Assembly: GCA_950295325.1 (NCBI GenBank)
Contig: OX485805.1
Location: 622,501 to 686,500, forward strand
Length of the DNA: 64,000 bases
Reading direction: 5' to 3'
From: Polytrichum commune
Lineage: Eukaryota > Streptophyta > Polytrichopsida > Polytrichales > Polytrichaceae
The notes under the pieces were generated by a model. That model saw nothing but the letters and a program-made list of their open reading frames with translations. It was not told where the DNA came from and made no database searches. Below are positions 31,309-42,829 of this stretch, one piece after another. How positions within the stretch are numbered: position 1 is the first letter of the stretch; every line of letters starts with the position of its first letter. Made by a program: the position numbers and the translations under genes.

Positions 31309-33127
31309 GTGGCTTGCATTGGCATTGTGTGCACAGTGCCAAACACATTGCCACGAAATGCATTGAAAGGCATTCTTCACCCCATTTTTTTCCCCTTGAA
31401 GGTTCCAAGATCCTTGCATCAAAGGGCGCCTCAATCAGACTCCGATGTCGAGCTTGCCTCTTTGGGATCTCCGCGCCTCGACCCCGCCCCGTGTGTGCGG
31501 GAGGTTCCAGCTCCACATCCAATGCCCGAATCTGCCATCCTTCCGGTAGGGGTTCCTCTCGGCGCGTTGTCTCCGCCTCGGTCCACACCCGAGACTCCAT
31601 ACATACCTCCCATGTCGCTTTGTGTTGGAGCAGCCAACATCCCTCTACACCTTCCACCGCATCGAGCGACAATCGCTACATTGGAAATGGCCTCTACCAT
31701 TCCCATAATCATGACATGTATTGACGTGGTCGTGGCCATTATGCACATGTACACAACAGCAATGGAGGCATGTGGACCACAACTTGCATATAAAAAAAGA
31801 TCAAAGAGAAGGGTTGAGGATGATGGTGTTGGACAACGAAACAACCCATTTGCAAAGCATGAGCCCGACGAGGACACATTGGAGCACCCACACGCAAAAC
31901 AAATATTTGACCTTGTTGCTTGGCGCATTCGTGTTGTGGACACAAAGTGGTATGTCAAACCACGGTCCACATGTTGGTTCGAGGAGTACCTATTCAACAT
32001 CTACACTCCCGACATGTTTTACAACATATTGCGAATGCGAAGGAGGACATTCGACCATTTGGTGCATGACCTTCGACCATTCATTCAAGGACAACATACT
32101 CATTGGAGGCAACCTATTGGAGTGGAGAAGAAAGTGGTTGTGACGTTATTCAAACTCATGCACGGTGTGTCAATACCTCTAGTCGCCGACAAAGCTGCTC
32201 TAGGTAAATCCACCATCCACGAAATCCTTAGGCAAGTGTGCTCGGCCATAAGCACCCATTTCGGGCACCTCATTGCTTGGCCAGTTGGCCGAAGGCTGGC
32301 AAGAGTGACATCCGCCTTCCGATCCAAGCAATGGTTCCCAAATTGTATTGGTGCTATTGATGGATCGCATGTATATATTGCGGCACCTCCCAATAGCATC
32401 GTTGCAGCCGACCATCGGAATCAGTACAAATCATTTTCTATTTTATTGCAGGGCATAGTGGATAGCAAATGTTATTTCACATCTGTCAACACTGGACCGC
32501 CGGGTTCCCTACATGACAACGTTCACTTCAAATCATCGGAGCTATACCGAAAGGTGGAGGAGGGGATTATGGGGGGTTTCCACGACGACCCATTGACTTG
32601 GCTGGCATGACTTCCATTCCCTCCATACATTGTGGCAGACCGTGGGTACCCTCTCTTGAGTTGGTGCATAACACCATTCAAGATGGGTCCCTTGGGGATT
32701 CCTCTCACGACAGAGGAGGTCTGGTTCAATCAGAAGCATTCATCAACTCGAATGAGCGTCGAGTGAGGATTCGGCATACTGAAAGCTAGGTTCAAGGAAA
32801 TTGGGACTAATTAAGACCTCGTTGAAACTTGATTTCCTACCTATTGTAGTGCATTTCTGTTGTGTGTTGCACAACATCTTGCTTGTTAGCAAGGACCGAA
32901 CATTAGACCAAATCCTAATAGACTGTAATATACCGCCAATGGATGTTCACGACCTACCTCGTAGGAATGAAGAAGATGTCTTTCAACCTCCAAGGCCAAT
33001 GGGCCTTGTGAGCGAGGAAATAGCATTGCTAGAAGGCAAAATGGTGAGGGAAGGCATTTTGGACTACGTGGTACGTGTCCAAAACGCCAACCACATTGCG
33101 AGACATGCAGGAAGAGCAAGACATTGA
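31309..33127 (+). pseudogene. PIF/Harbinger transposase (DDE_Tnp_4 type), decayed
   Basis: An open frame to 32610 covers most of a PIF/Harbinger transposase, the DDE enzyme that cuts and pastes the element. The N-terminal part is Pro/Ser-rich. Then come FEEYLFNIYTPDMFYNILRM (about 31979), a helix-turn-helix-like KAALGKSTIHEILRQVC (about 32190) and the first catalytic Asp in CIGAIDGSHVYI (about 32344). After a frameshift near 32605, the second Asp is in YIVADRGYP (about 32625) and the Glu is in MSVE (about 32760). There the next codon is TGA where the family has Arg, consistent with CGA-to-TGA. Another frameshift near 32800 precedes the C-terminal segment (HFCCVLHNILL) that ends at 33127. No ATG start could be chosen with confidence. 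Its 3' end overlaps the convergent Myb-like ORF by about 100 bp. Confidence 0.88.
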
Positions 33128-33814
33128 GGACATAAATGCAGGAGTAAAAGATTGAACATAGAACCTTGTTAGAGCATCCATAGATGACGCCATCATCAGC
33201 AAGGCGCTAGTCATATTCCCCAAAAAAAATTTCCTTTCCGCCTCCAATTCATAAAGTTTTTGCTCCATGTTCAAAGCTTCCTCATCTTTCTGTGCAATTC
33301 GTGCCTCACGCGCCGTGTCAAATGTCAGCACCTCACTCCTCCAAGCACGTTTGTCATTGTCATGGGCATCCACTCGTGCAAGGTACTCGTAATTGAAGTC
33401 CTTCACGAAATCCACCAAGTTGTATGTGCCTCCTGCTTTCCATTTGCGACCCGTCGAACCGGGTGTGTCATCACCAGGTGTTCCCAATGCCGCAGAGCTG
33501 GGTGCAGTCGTTGCGCTCGTCGCAGGACTGCCCGCTGCAACGTAGCTGGGAGCACGTGCAGCAGGGGGTGAGCGGCCAAAATGCCTCCCGACCGGTGGAG
33601 CCAATATGTCGGAGTCGACCACCTCCATTCCTCTTCCAAATATTTGCCTCTTCCCCACATAATTTTCCATTTCAATGTACATACATTCGCTAAACTCTAG
33701 TGGCATTTTCCTAGTTTTGGACAACTCCCTCTTCTCGTCTCTGCTCATCCCCCACCAATTGGCTGAACATGTCCCTTCTATGTAATCCTTAAGTTTTTGG
33801 TAGTCCTTAATCAA
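33029..33814 (-). pseudogene. Harbinger accessory Myb-like ORF, C-terminal part
   Basis: The downstream part of a Myb/SANT-like accessory protein that PIF/Harbinger elements encode to help the transposase bind DNA and enter the nucleus. It continues a segment also present at 34425-34549 (DYQKLKDYIEGTCSANWWGM). Next come MEVVDSDILAPPVGRHFGRS, an Ala/Pro/Thr-rich linker, and a helical C-terminal region (EEALNMEQKLYELEAERKFF). The N-terminal half is at 34417-35253, separated by a MITE and a repeated 125-bp segment. The last codons overlap the transposase 3' end on the other strand. Confidence 0.75.
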
Positions 33815-33842
33815 CCCATCCCACTTATTTGTTATATGGTCG
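33718..33842. repeat. 125-bp direct repeat, left copy, flanking a MITE
   Basis: Identical by eye to 34425-34549. It starts TGGACAACTCCCTCTTCTCG and ends TTATTTGTTATATGGTCG. It is coding sequence of the Myb-like ORF. The MITE occupies exactly the space between the two copies, apart from a GTC/TCT-like joint of two bases on the right. Confidence 0.92.
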
Positions 33843-34422
33843 CATTAGAGGAGGAATGGACTTAAAAGGTTGTTGCCTTGTTAAATGCCCCAAAAATCTA
33901 TTTTAGGCATTTAGGGTACCGAGGTACAAGGGGTGTACCCATGTGCTTGCATGGCACCTAAGGTGCCATTGGATTTGGCAAGGGGTCCGGGCCAATGGTG
34001 TCATGCTTTGTTGGATGCCATTGAGTGGGAGTTTTTGGGTACAAGGTAGTGGGGAGTACCTGTAGGAGGACGATGCACCCTACGCCTCGCACATGCCATG
34101 TACAGTTAGTACCGGCCTTGCCAATCCCTCACTCATTGGGAAGACTCCTCCTTAGCTCCACGTAGATTTCCAACCCTCATCCATCCGCCATGCAAGCATT
34201 GAAGTGGATGATTTAAGTTGCCAACCGGGCAACCCAAACACCACCTCATCGTACTTCACCTCATCGATGTGACGCCGGCCGGACAATGTGGAGGCCACGG
34301 CGACATCCCAAGTACCGGAGGAGTACACCATTTAATTTTAGTTTGTACGCCCAAATATTAGAGAAAAACCCTTTTCTCGACCAAACTCGTGGGCACCTTT
34401 TGAGTCCATTCCTCCTCTAATG
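33843..34422. mobile_element. MITE inside the Harbinger accessory ORF
   Basis: A 580-bp non-coding unit with 28-bp terminal inverted repeats: CATTAGAGGAGGAATGGACT at the left and its reverse complement at the right, with one mismatch further in. Neither end is flanked by a short duplication. Instead the whole unit lies between two identical 125-bp copies of the host ORF. Superfamily is unassigned. Confidence 0.85.
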
Positions 34423-35253
34423 TCTGGACAACTCCCTCTTCTCGTCTCTGCTCATCCCCCACCAATTGGCTGAACATGTCCCTTCTATGTAATCCTTAAG
34501 TTTTTGGTAGTCCTTAATCAACCCATCCCACTTATTTGTTATATGGTCGGCATCTCTAACCCGGAAACCCAACACACCCATGCACCCTACCAACACCAAT
34601 TTCCACGCAGTGTTCTCATATACAAACTTGGCAAGAGAAGGTTGATTGCAATTGTGCCTCCCGTCCCACTCAATACGTTTCTGCCCTATGAGGATAAGCA
34701 TCTCTGCCTCTGTCCAATTGGGCCCCTGAACCTTGTGGGGAAGTGCAGCTTGCGGCTGCGAAGGAGACGACAAAGACTTGGCAGTTTTTGATCTACCCCC
34801 ACCACGTCCACTTCCTCTTGTGGCTGCCGGCGCAGAAGAAGTCGGCATCTGGCAGTCGAAGAACTGCGATCCAAAGTGACAATCCACTTTGACGTGCTCT
34901 TGAGCGGACGGACATTGTGAACTCTCTCCCAAATCCACGATGTCGTCCATTGCCCAAGAAGAAACCTTCTGCACCCACTTCCAAGAGGAACAATCAGAAT
35001 TTCCGAAATGAAGGTCAGGTTTGCCACTTCGAACATATAACATACCTTGCATTGAATTCCCAAGAAGAAAGAAGCAACAACCCACCCACAAAATCCGTTG
35101 CAGCCGAAATTTCAAGAAGCGGAGCACCCACCAAGGTCGTGTCCATCCATTGGCGCACGCCCAAAATGAAAATGTCAGGCTGTCGTGTGCAGCATTCAAG
35201 TGCAAACGTGGCTCCAACTGTATGGAGAGGAAGTTTATATTTTTTGCACACAC
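34417..35253 (-). pseudogene. Harbinger accessory Myb-like ORF, N-terminal part
   Basis: The minus strand encodes a Gly/Arg/Ser-rich stretch (ATRGSGRGGGRSKTAKSL), then GPNWTEAEMLILIGQKRIEW at about 34690-34750. That is the W..aE...LI start of a Myb/SANT-like (trihelix-type) DNA-binding domain, which continues through FRVRDADHITNKWDGLIKDY. The frame ends in the inverted repeat of the MITE at 34422. The true start is uncertain: a plausible ATG lies at the MDDIVDLGESS segment near 34940. The arrangement of a transposase and a separate Myb-like ORF is characteristic of plant PIF/Harbinger elements. Confidence 0.78.
34425..34549. repeat. 125-bp direct repeat, right copy, flanking a MITE
   Basis: Second copy of the repeat described at 33718-33842, in the same orientation. 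It is the copy in continuity with the N-terminal half of the Myb-like ORF. Confidence 0.92.
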
Positions 35254-38150
35254 AATGCAAGAGGTCGGCTACACCTCCACCGACACGACGACATGGAAAC
35301 CTAGAGAAAATCATTTGCAAGAAGATGGCAACAACAACACAATCAAAACGACATCATGCACAGCAGAAAATAGCAACATCACAATGAACACCAGTCTTTA
35401 ACACCCATGAAAGCAATTGTGAAAGCAGGAAGAGGAAACCCCCTAATATGGCTCCGCATGAAACAAGAGGAAGAAGACATCAAAGTAGGTGGGATCATAG
35501 GAAATGAATTGGTGTGCCACGTATCCCCAAGCCCCATAAAAGCCGCCATCCCAACAATGTTGTATCGGCAAGATTAAAAAAGGAGCAAGCAAATGCCACA
35601 AGCAGACCTTCAAACACACAATGTGGGGCCACAATCCCCGTTTAGAAAGCAACATCACAACAACAACCCCCTTACCATGTGGCGGGTGCTCTGGCATTCC
35701 AATGGAGAAGTAAGGAGCAGAGGAAGGTCTCCGACAACAAAAAATGGCCGACCAACGTCCCGCAATGCACCTGTGGGAACCCCAAAACATGCCGGATCCA
35801 AAACCCACACACATAAACGATTGGCCACAAACATATCCCCAACCCTTGCCAACCACGGAGGGAAAAGAGGAGACATTCTGCCAAAAATCCATCGCAAGCA
35901 GGAAGAAAAATAAGTCGCCAGATAAGTTCACAGCACAAAAATGGAATGTGGGTCCACATTTCCCCAAACCTTACAGAAAACGCTAACCTGGCGGCATTGT
36001 GCCACCCAAGCCCAACAAAATCTAGCCTCGCTCCAGAAGCAAAGCTTGAATCGCGCACTGTTGGGACAACACCCCCCTTCTTCTAAGCAACACCCTTCCG
36101 CATTGGCTCGGAGTCAATGCCCGAAGACTCCGAGGGGAGAGCACAAAACGTCCACCCAGGCCAAGGATGGGAAAAGAAGCAGAAGAAGGAACCCAAAACG
36201 AAGGGGAGGACGAAAGCACAAACCCAATATATTGTGTTGAAGTGGCCTTTGAGCATGATCCTATGCTGGGAAAAAAATTGATGCAACAACAGCAGAACAA
36301 TACGGCACGCTCGCGGCATGCCAACTCACAAGCAAGGCCGACACAATGCACATGTTTACATTTGAAGTCCATTGCGGCAAGAACATCGCGCTCACCAAAT
36401 GCAATCGATGCGAAGGTCTCAACCCACACCGGTGCCGGAATCCACGTGCCGAAACTCCCGCCAAAAAACGCTCAACCTTCAAAACGATCTCCACAACACA
36501 CATCCACACCGACCCACATACATTCACATTGACCACACATCCGGATCAAAGACAAGCAACGGCCATCACATTGTGCGGGCAGAGTTTTGGGCATGGCCAT
36601 GGCCAGAGCTCTCGAGTGAAGAAAACTCTGGAGTGAAGCAAGCTTCGCAGAGAAGCGCAAACCCTGGGCAGTGCGGCCCTGTGGGCCATGACCCCGTCAG
36701 CACCGTCGGAGGACTAATTGACAGATTTTGTCCATCAAAGTGCGTCCTCATCCACGGTCACCCCTAACGTTGCTTGGGAGAAGCAGTTGAAAACCCTCTA
36801 TTATGTGTGCCTGGCTCCATTATCTAAGAGGGCACATGCCCCCGGCAGCCTTTGACACACCTAGAGGCAGCCTGGTATGGAACCACCGGATGCGGTCCCA
36901 TTACCTCTTGAACATCGGTTACCGCTCCGGTTCCAGTTTGTAAACCCCCCCTTAGAAAATGATGTGCAAGAAAATGGTATGTTCCTTGAATTACTTTTAC
37001 TGGCAGGACTCTGACATTAGTATCATGGATGATTTGTGCGGCATAATCGAGCATATATCGTGGGATTCGTAAGGAAGACACCTCCCAAATTTCGTAAGTA
37101 TTACATCCAAATGCAGGCTGCAAATGAAATTGATCTTAAAATCCGGGAAGCTGAAAAGGCTTCTGGGACTTAAAGTACTTCATGATAGTTTCAAACCAGC
37201 TACTTGTGTAGAGTGGTGGAGTGCGGTAGCTTCCATGAGATAGAAGTTAATATTAACTTGATGGTTTGATTGAAGGAAAGACTTGAGGTTCCTTGCACTA
37301 CTAGAGAATCTGTGACCACAACAACAGAATTTCAACACAAAATAGTTGAGGATTTCTGTCGTTTCGGTCACGTTGTGGGGGTCATTCTTCAACATGGATC
37401 TGTTGTGAGAAATCTGTTGAACCGGTCATTTACTGGAGGCTTACCCAAACTTCGAGGCCTGCCAACGCAGACTTTGTTTGCTTACGAAGCAATCCAGGTG
37501 GCAGCGATAGCCACGTCAATGTGTTTGGCCATGTAGATTACTTAGCTCCACTGGAAATTATCCAGTCATTTATCTTTTTTTTTCACCAATTAATGCGGTG
37601 AGGCCATGTGTCACGTAGGTAAGCGCGCAAAGTTCACTATTAGGGGTCAGGGTACATTTATGTGAATGTACTTCTGCAATTGGTGTCAGAACTGTATTTT
37701 CAGGATGTCGTCAGGATTCTGACAGGTGCACAAATGGACGTTCGGTGGTGGCTATAGCCAGCTGGTTTTTTAAAAAAAAAGTTTACATGTTTTGCTTTGA
37801 TAGGCCTGCAAAACTTCACCCTTGATTGACGCGTGGAATTAATAGTGAACAAGTCAATTTTATTTCAATATGACAAGCTAATTACATTTTCCTATGAAGG
37901 ATTTTGAGGATGCCGTCAGAGTGCTTGCCACATCCATCGTGAAGCCCGAATCCCTAACCCCAGCCGTAGGATTGCAATTCCAGCATCAAAGCTCAAAGAA
38001 TCTACCACATCCACATTTCAAAGCTTCCCTTGCTATCAATGTGGGGTTTACATCCTGCCAGCCTATACAACTACTATCGCGTATATTATTGTGCTTCATG
38101 TACTAAAGTGTTCGCCTGTATTCCACATCTCCCTATTCCCATTTCTCCAT
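35254..38150. other. Unassigned sequence between the Harbinger ORFs and element C
   Basis: From 35254 to about 36780 the DNA has long overlapping frames on both strands caused by composition. No family signature is visible. It may be the 5' part of the Harbinger accessory transcription unit. From 36780 to 38150 there are short protein-like stretches, for example EFQHKIVEDFCRFGHVVGVI at about 37325 (+), that I cannot identify. I found no terminal repeats that would close the Harbinger element. Confidence 0.3.
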
Positions 38151-39962
38151 TGTGAGGCCAAACCACCCACCCTTAAGCGTCCTAGTCCGGGTGAGGGAAT
38201 GGGTATCACACTCATGTTCACATAACTTCCTCTTGCCAACTTCATAAAACTCCATTTGAGCTTCCATCAATTCTTGCACACCAGTTTATTCCATAATACG
38301 AGTACAAGCATTAAAAAATGTTATTCTCCAATGGTTCACTTCCTCCTACACTAATTCACAACCACACCCACATCCCTACTAAGAGCTTATTCCTTTGTGC
38401 CACCTTCTTGCTAATTGGGATCTCTCACCCTTAATGCAATAGTAGTCAATCCCCCATTCACTCCTACCCTAAGCCTCCAAGTTTAGCCAGCTGCTAATTA
38501 GTAGCCTTCTCTAAGTACCCAGTTGTTAATTCCAGCCTTCTCTAAGTGCCCAGCTGCTAATTCCAGCCTTCTCTAGTAACCAACTACTAATTAGTAGCCT
38601 TCCCCAAGTAACCAACTACTAATTCCAGCCGCCTCTAAGTACCTAGCTGCTAATTCCAGCCTTCTCTAGTAACCAGCTACTAATTAGTAGCCTTCTCCAA
38701 GTAACCAGCTGATAATTCCAGCCTTCTCTAGTAACCTACAAACTAATTAGTAGCCTTCTCCTAGTAACCAGCTACTAATTCCAGCCTTCTCTAGTAACCA
38801 GCTACTAATTAGTAGCCTTCTCCAAGTAACCAGCAACTAATTCCAGCCGCCTCCAAGTAACCAACTGATAATTCCCAGCCTTCTCTACTAACCCACTACT
38901 AATTAGTAGCCTTCCCCAAGTAACCAGCTGATAATTCTAGCCGCCTCTAAGTACCCAACTGCTAATTCCAGTCTTCTCTAGTAACCCACTAACTAATTAG
39001 TAGCGTTCTCCAAGTAACCAGCTGATAATTCCAGCCGCCTCTAAGTACCCAGCTGCTAATTCCAGCCTTCTCTAGTAACCCACTAACTAATTAGTAGCAT
39101 TCTCCAAGTAACCAGCTGATAATTCCCAGCCTTCTTCTAAGTAACCAACAACTAATTCCAGCCGCCTCCAAGTACCCAGCTGCTAATTCCAGCCTTCTCT
39201 AGTAACTAGCTACTAATTAGTAGCCTTCTCCAATTAACCAGCTGATAATTCCAACCTTCTCTAGTAACCCACTAACTAATTAGTAGTCTTCTCCTAGTAA
39301 CCAACTACTAATTCCAGCCGCCTCCAAGTAACCAGCTGATAATTCCCAGCCTTCTTCTAAGTAACCAGCAACTAATTCCAACTATAAAAGTAACAAGCTA
39401 CCTAATAAGGTAAACCCCTTAACTAACTCTATCACCTAATCACACTAATTTTTAACTAATCCCCTTACCTAATTCTAATAATTCCACTATTCTTCTAGTT
39501 CTAAGAGCTCCAAATCCTAGAGAGGAGAGAGAGAGGAGAGGAGAGGGTGCATAGGAAAACCAAGTGAGTGAAGAAGGTGAGAGTAAGGAATATATAGGGG
39601 AAGGGAGAGGTAAGCACCCCCCGAAGCTCAAGATAAACCTCTTGATCTTCTCCTACTTCGTAGGCTCTTATCCTATCCGCTAAGCCTTCAACTCCTAAAC
39701 CAACAAGATGGATCTTAATTCAAACATTTAAACTCAATGAGCTCCCCTTGGTTTACCACACACTACACTCACCTAATTAACCAAGCACTTCTTTCATGCC
39801 GCTAAGCTTCTAATTAACTACACAACATAAGTCTAAGGCCTAAACATAACTTCACACCAAGCCTTACTCTTTTTATACTTTTGATTGTTTCAATAACATT
39901 CCAATTGCAATTCTAATTAAATTCTAAACATAAAACAAATATGAGCACTCATTTTGGGCTCA
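38151..39962 (-). repeat. Element C 3' LTR
   Basis: About 1812 bp, from TGTGAGGCCAAACCACCC to GAGCACTCATTTTGGGCTCA. It contains a minisatellite at about 38490-39385, a GA-rich tract near 39525-39545, and on the minus strand the block AAAAGTATAAAAAGAGT close to its start, shared with LTRs D and F. It matches the right LTR on both sides of the minisatellite. Confidence 0.88.
38490..39385. repeat. Minisatellite of about 30 bp in the element C LTR
   Basis: About 30 units built on GTAACCAGCTGATAATTCCAGCC and GTAACCAACTACTAATTAGTAGCC, followed by TTCTCTA, TTCTCCAA or GCCTCTAA joints. The unit types partly alternate, suggesting higher-order units of about 60 bp. The right LTR has only about 7 such units (50305-50515), so the array has expanded or contracted since the LTRs were identical. 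Confidence 0.88.
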
Positions 39963-40078
39963 TATAATTGGCGATCATCGGGGGATGGATCCCGAATCTC
40001 TTGCTTCGAAGGCAAGTTGTCTTCAAACTCGAATTCGGTTAACCTTCTTCCATGATTGACCTCCGACAAGGTGCGAAC

Positions 40079-40708
40079 TTATTGCTTCATTAAGAGTGTC
40101 CATTGCAAACTAGATCGATGTCTAGGCAACTTTTTTTCGGAACTAGTAACACATTGGTCGTCCCCTTTCTCCTTGGACGCTTCGATATAACATTGTTGGT
40201 ACCCCAATTGAACTCTAATTCCATCTTTCACCCATAGTGTCCAAATTTCACCCCAACATTGATGTGGATCGCGAGATGCCCACTCTAATTTCCGATGTCC
40301 AATTTGAATCGGAACATCTACATAATTCCAATCTCCTTCGGGTACACAAACTTGCTCATTTTCGGGTCCATACCAATTCATTGGTACATGAGGACAATCC
40401 TTGACATCGTGTCCAACCACAATTCCCGTTGACGTCGTCTTTAAGTGTAAAGGCTCCTTCAACTTCTCGATCTCCATGATAGCATCGTCATCTTGAGTTC
40501 CATCCACATGTACTAAACTTACGTCACTCTTTTCCATATTATTTACCCAAGGTGTCAATCCCCCTAAAATCCACTCTTCCTCGGTGAGCATCTCACATGG
40601 TTCTAACAAAGAATATTCTCCATTCCGTAATTCAAGAATGTCATCGCTCAAGCATGGATGGTGGGACATGGTCATGATGTAGAATTCCGACTCCGGATAA
40701 TCTCTCAA
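40079..40708 (-). CDS. Unidentified ORF downstream of the element C protease
   Basis: A 209-codon open stretch rich in acidic and Trp residues (EPCEMLTEEEWILGGLTPWV, then GIVVGHDVKDCPHVPMNWYG). It overlaps the end of the protease frame by 4 bases and is in a different frame, so it was probably joined to gag-pro before a frameshift. I recognise no domain. In autonomous plant gypsy elements this position holds a linker before RT; here the 3' LTR begins about 115 bp after its stop. Confidence 0.4.
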   Translation of the reverse strand: MRDYPESEFYIMTMSHHPCLSDDILELRNGEYSLLEPCEMLTEEEWILGGLTPWVNNMEKSDVSLVHVDGTQDDDAIMEIEKLKEPLHLKTTSTGIVVGHDVKDCPHVPMNWYGPENEQVCVPEGDWNYVDVPIQIGHRKLEWASRDPHQCWGEIWTLWVKDGIRVQLGYQQCYIEASKEKGDDQCVTSSEKKLPRHRSSLQWTLLMKQ

Positions 40709-41182
40709 CCATTGGGCATACTCCCCATCATCCCCATAATTGTAAAACTAGGACCTAGACTACCCGAATGAACTACTCCTACCAATGCCTCATCATGTTT
40801 GTCATCCTCCTTGGCATCACGTTCATCGTCGGAAGATAAAACAATCTCTTGTCTAATCCAACCACCTAACGACCCTATAGGAACTTTGACTCTATTATCC
40901 TCCGGACCATAAGTAATGGATGGTTTGGATCCTCCCCAATCTACCATGTCACCCGCCATTCTAAACCAAGGCCTACCTAACAAGATGGGAAATACATCCT
41001 TGTTAGAATACATTTTGATGACATGAAAGGTGACCACATACTCCTCCCCTCCGGTGTTAATCCTACAATCCTTAATCATTCCCAAAGGTACGGCCGGACT
41101 TTGATTCGCCATATTCATGATGAAAGGTGACGGACCGGTAAGACTAAGACCCAACCTCTTCATGGTATGCTCCGGTAAGATG
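40705..41182 (-). pseudogene. Element C protease, second part (after the hAT MITE)
   Basis: The frame continues from the other side of the MITE at the duplicated GTTTGAAC. It reads ILPEHTMKRLGLSLTGPSPF, then DVFPILLGRPWFRMAGDMVD, the ILLGRPW segment being the conserved second motif of retropepsin-like proteases in plant gypsy elements. With the catalytic DGGSG on the far side of the insertion, no active enzyme can be made from this copy. Confidence 0.8.
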
Positions 41183-41189
41183 TTCAAAC

Positions 41190-42112
41190 CAGTGTTGAAC
41201 AGGTATCTGTCCTGCACACGGGTCTGTAAAATGGTATGTACACTGGTTTGTGATACCAGCTTGAACTACCAAGCAGTGCGCAAATACCAGGTTCATACCC
41301 GGGCCCTGGACTCACTGCCAACCCTAAACCTGGTCACTAACCCGTACCTTGCTCAACGATGAGCTTGGAAACCCTTAAACATGCACGTCTTTGTTCATTA
41401 TGCCTGCTTCCGGCGATGTACGGGTTTGTTGTGTGCACAGCGTACTACAAGTAGTGGAGCTTTGTTGCTGGGGTTAAGCTAGCAACGTTGATTAATGTGG
41501 GAGAGAGGGTGTTGCACCTTCAAGAAGAGGTAATTCCGTTTTGTCTTTGCTTGAAGCACCAACTTCATATAACAACTAGGGTTTGTGTTTGCTAAACAAG
41601 TTTAGTGAAGAGGAGTTGATTGCAGTGGGTGAGCTAGAGTGAGATTTAGCTTGAGGGCATTGTTTGATTGTTTTTTATCAATTCAACTTTGTTCGATTAA
41701 ACTGATGTTGGTCGAAGTAGTCCATGTTGATCCGATTCAATACAGTACTTAGTCAAGCATGACAATTTGATAAATTCAAATCATGATTCAATTTGATCAG
41801 TTTGCTCAAGTTCATGCTTCATCTGTTTTGGATTTTTTAAATTAAATTAAATTATTAATAAATTAAATTCTCTCTTAAAAACCTTAAAATGACATACCAT
41901 ACCCTTGCAATGGCACCCTGGTATATGAAAAAAAATCACACCATAACACGTACCCTAAAATTCAAGAAATTTTACAAGACCCCATACACATACCCTACCT
42001 TGAAAATACAAAATCTTTGTAATATCAATACCTCGATGTTCTACATTTCTAAGAAATTTTCAAAAACCAGGCCTCCCCTGTATGCACTTTACAACATACC
42101 CGTTCAACACTG
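41190..42112. mobile_element. hAT-type MITE in the element C protease
   Basis: A 923-bp unit with inverted ends CAGTGTTGAACAGGTAT and CAGTGTTGAACGGGTAT (one mismatch), flanked by perfect 8-bp duplications GTTCAAAC (41182-41189 and 42113-42120). An 8-bp target and CAGTG termini are diagnostic of the hAT superfamily. The interior is non-coding and AT-rich on its right half (41640-42060). It splits the protease just after the DGGSGLN motif. Confidence 0.93.
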
Positions 42113-42826
42113 GTTCAAACCACTACCTCCATCCACTAGCACATTAGGAACCACCTTGTCCACCACCACAACTTCAATCTCAATTGGCTTGACATCATGT
42201 TTTGCTCCTTTCGTTTGAACAATAGCCAACATCCTAGGTTTAACCTTCCTAGTCCTCCTAGTCACCGGCATTCCTTCCTTGAAAGTCTTCCTCACCACCG
42301 GTGAAATCTCCAACAATTGTCCAAAAGTAATATCGGCCTTGAGTGAGCTAAGATCGGCCCATAAATCGTAGCCACTTGACTTCTCTACTTTGGCCTTGCC
42401 AACACCATCAAACTCATCCAAAGGAATTCCCGGTCCTTCCCATTCTCCCATCTCACTACCGTCCAAATCATGAATGACATTAGGCCTCTTCCGATCATGA
42501 AGAATCACATTCTCCTCCTCTAACTCCCTAGTGGCCCTTCTAGCTACTTTAGCTACTCTATCCAATTCGGAAAGGTTAGGAGCCTCATCCGAAGAATACT
42601 CCTCTTGACCTTCTTTTTCTACCTCTAATGGTGCATTCCATCTCCTAGCTCTAGTGGTAACCGTTAATGCTGGTGCCTCATGAGTAATTTCATCCCCTAG
42701 ACTCTTCAACTCATAGGTGATGACATTGGTGTGTGGAGGCCATTGACCTTGTCCCTCTCCACCATCCATGTGGGGAGGAAGAATGTCGTCATGAGGTGAC
42801 TCCACTAAACCATCCATAAACCTCAC
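42113..42826 (-). pseudogene. Element C gag-pro: linker and N-terminal protease
   Basis: Acidic linker followed by a protease domain whose active-site segment VVVDKVVPNVLVDGGSGLN lies directly at the MITE. D-G/S-G is the catalytic aspartate motif of retroviral-type proteases, which cleave the polyprotein. The frame is the same as gag, separated only by a TAA at 42830-42832. Confidence 0.8.
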
Positions 42827-42829
42827 ATC

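Noticed and set aside
35443-36640. Several frames of 80-170 codons on both strands
   Set aside because: They overlap one another with no preferred frame, no conserved motif and no splice structure I could justify.
7948-36840. Possible outer ends of a large PIF element: GGGCATGCCC near 7948 and GGGCACATGCCC near 36830
   Set aside because: Only about seven bases agree in inverted orientation, there is no target duplication, and the intervening block is composite.
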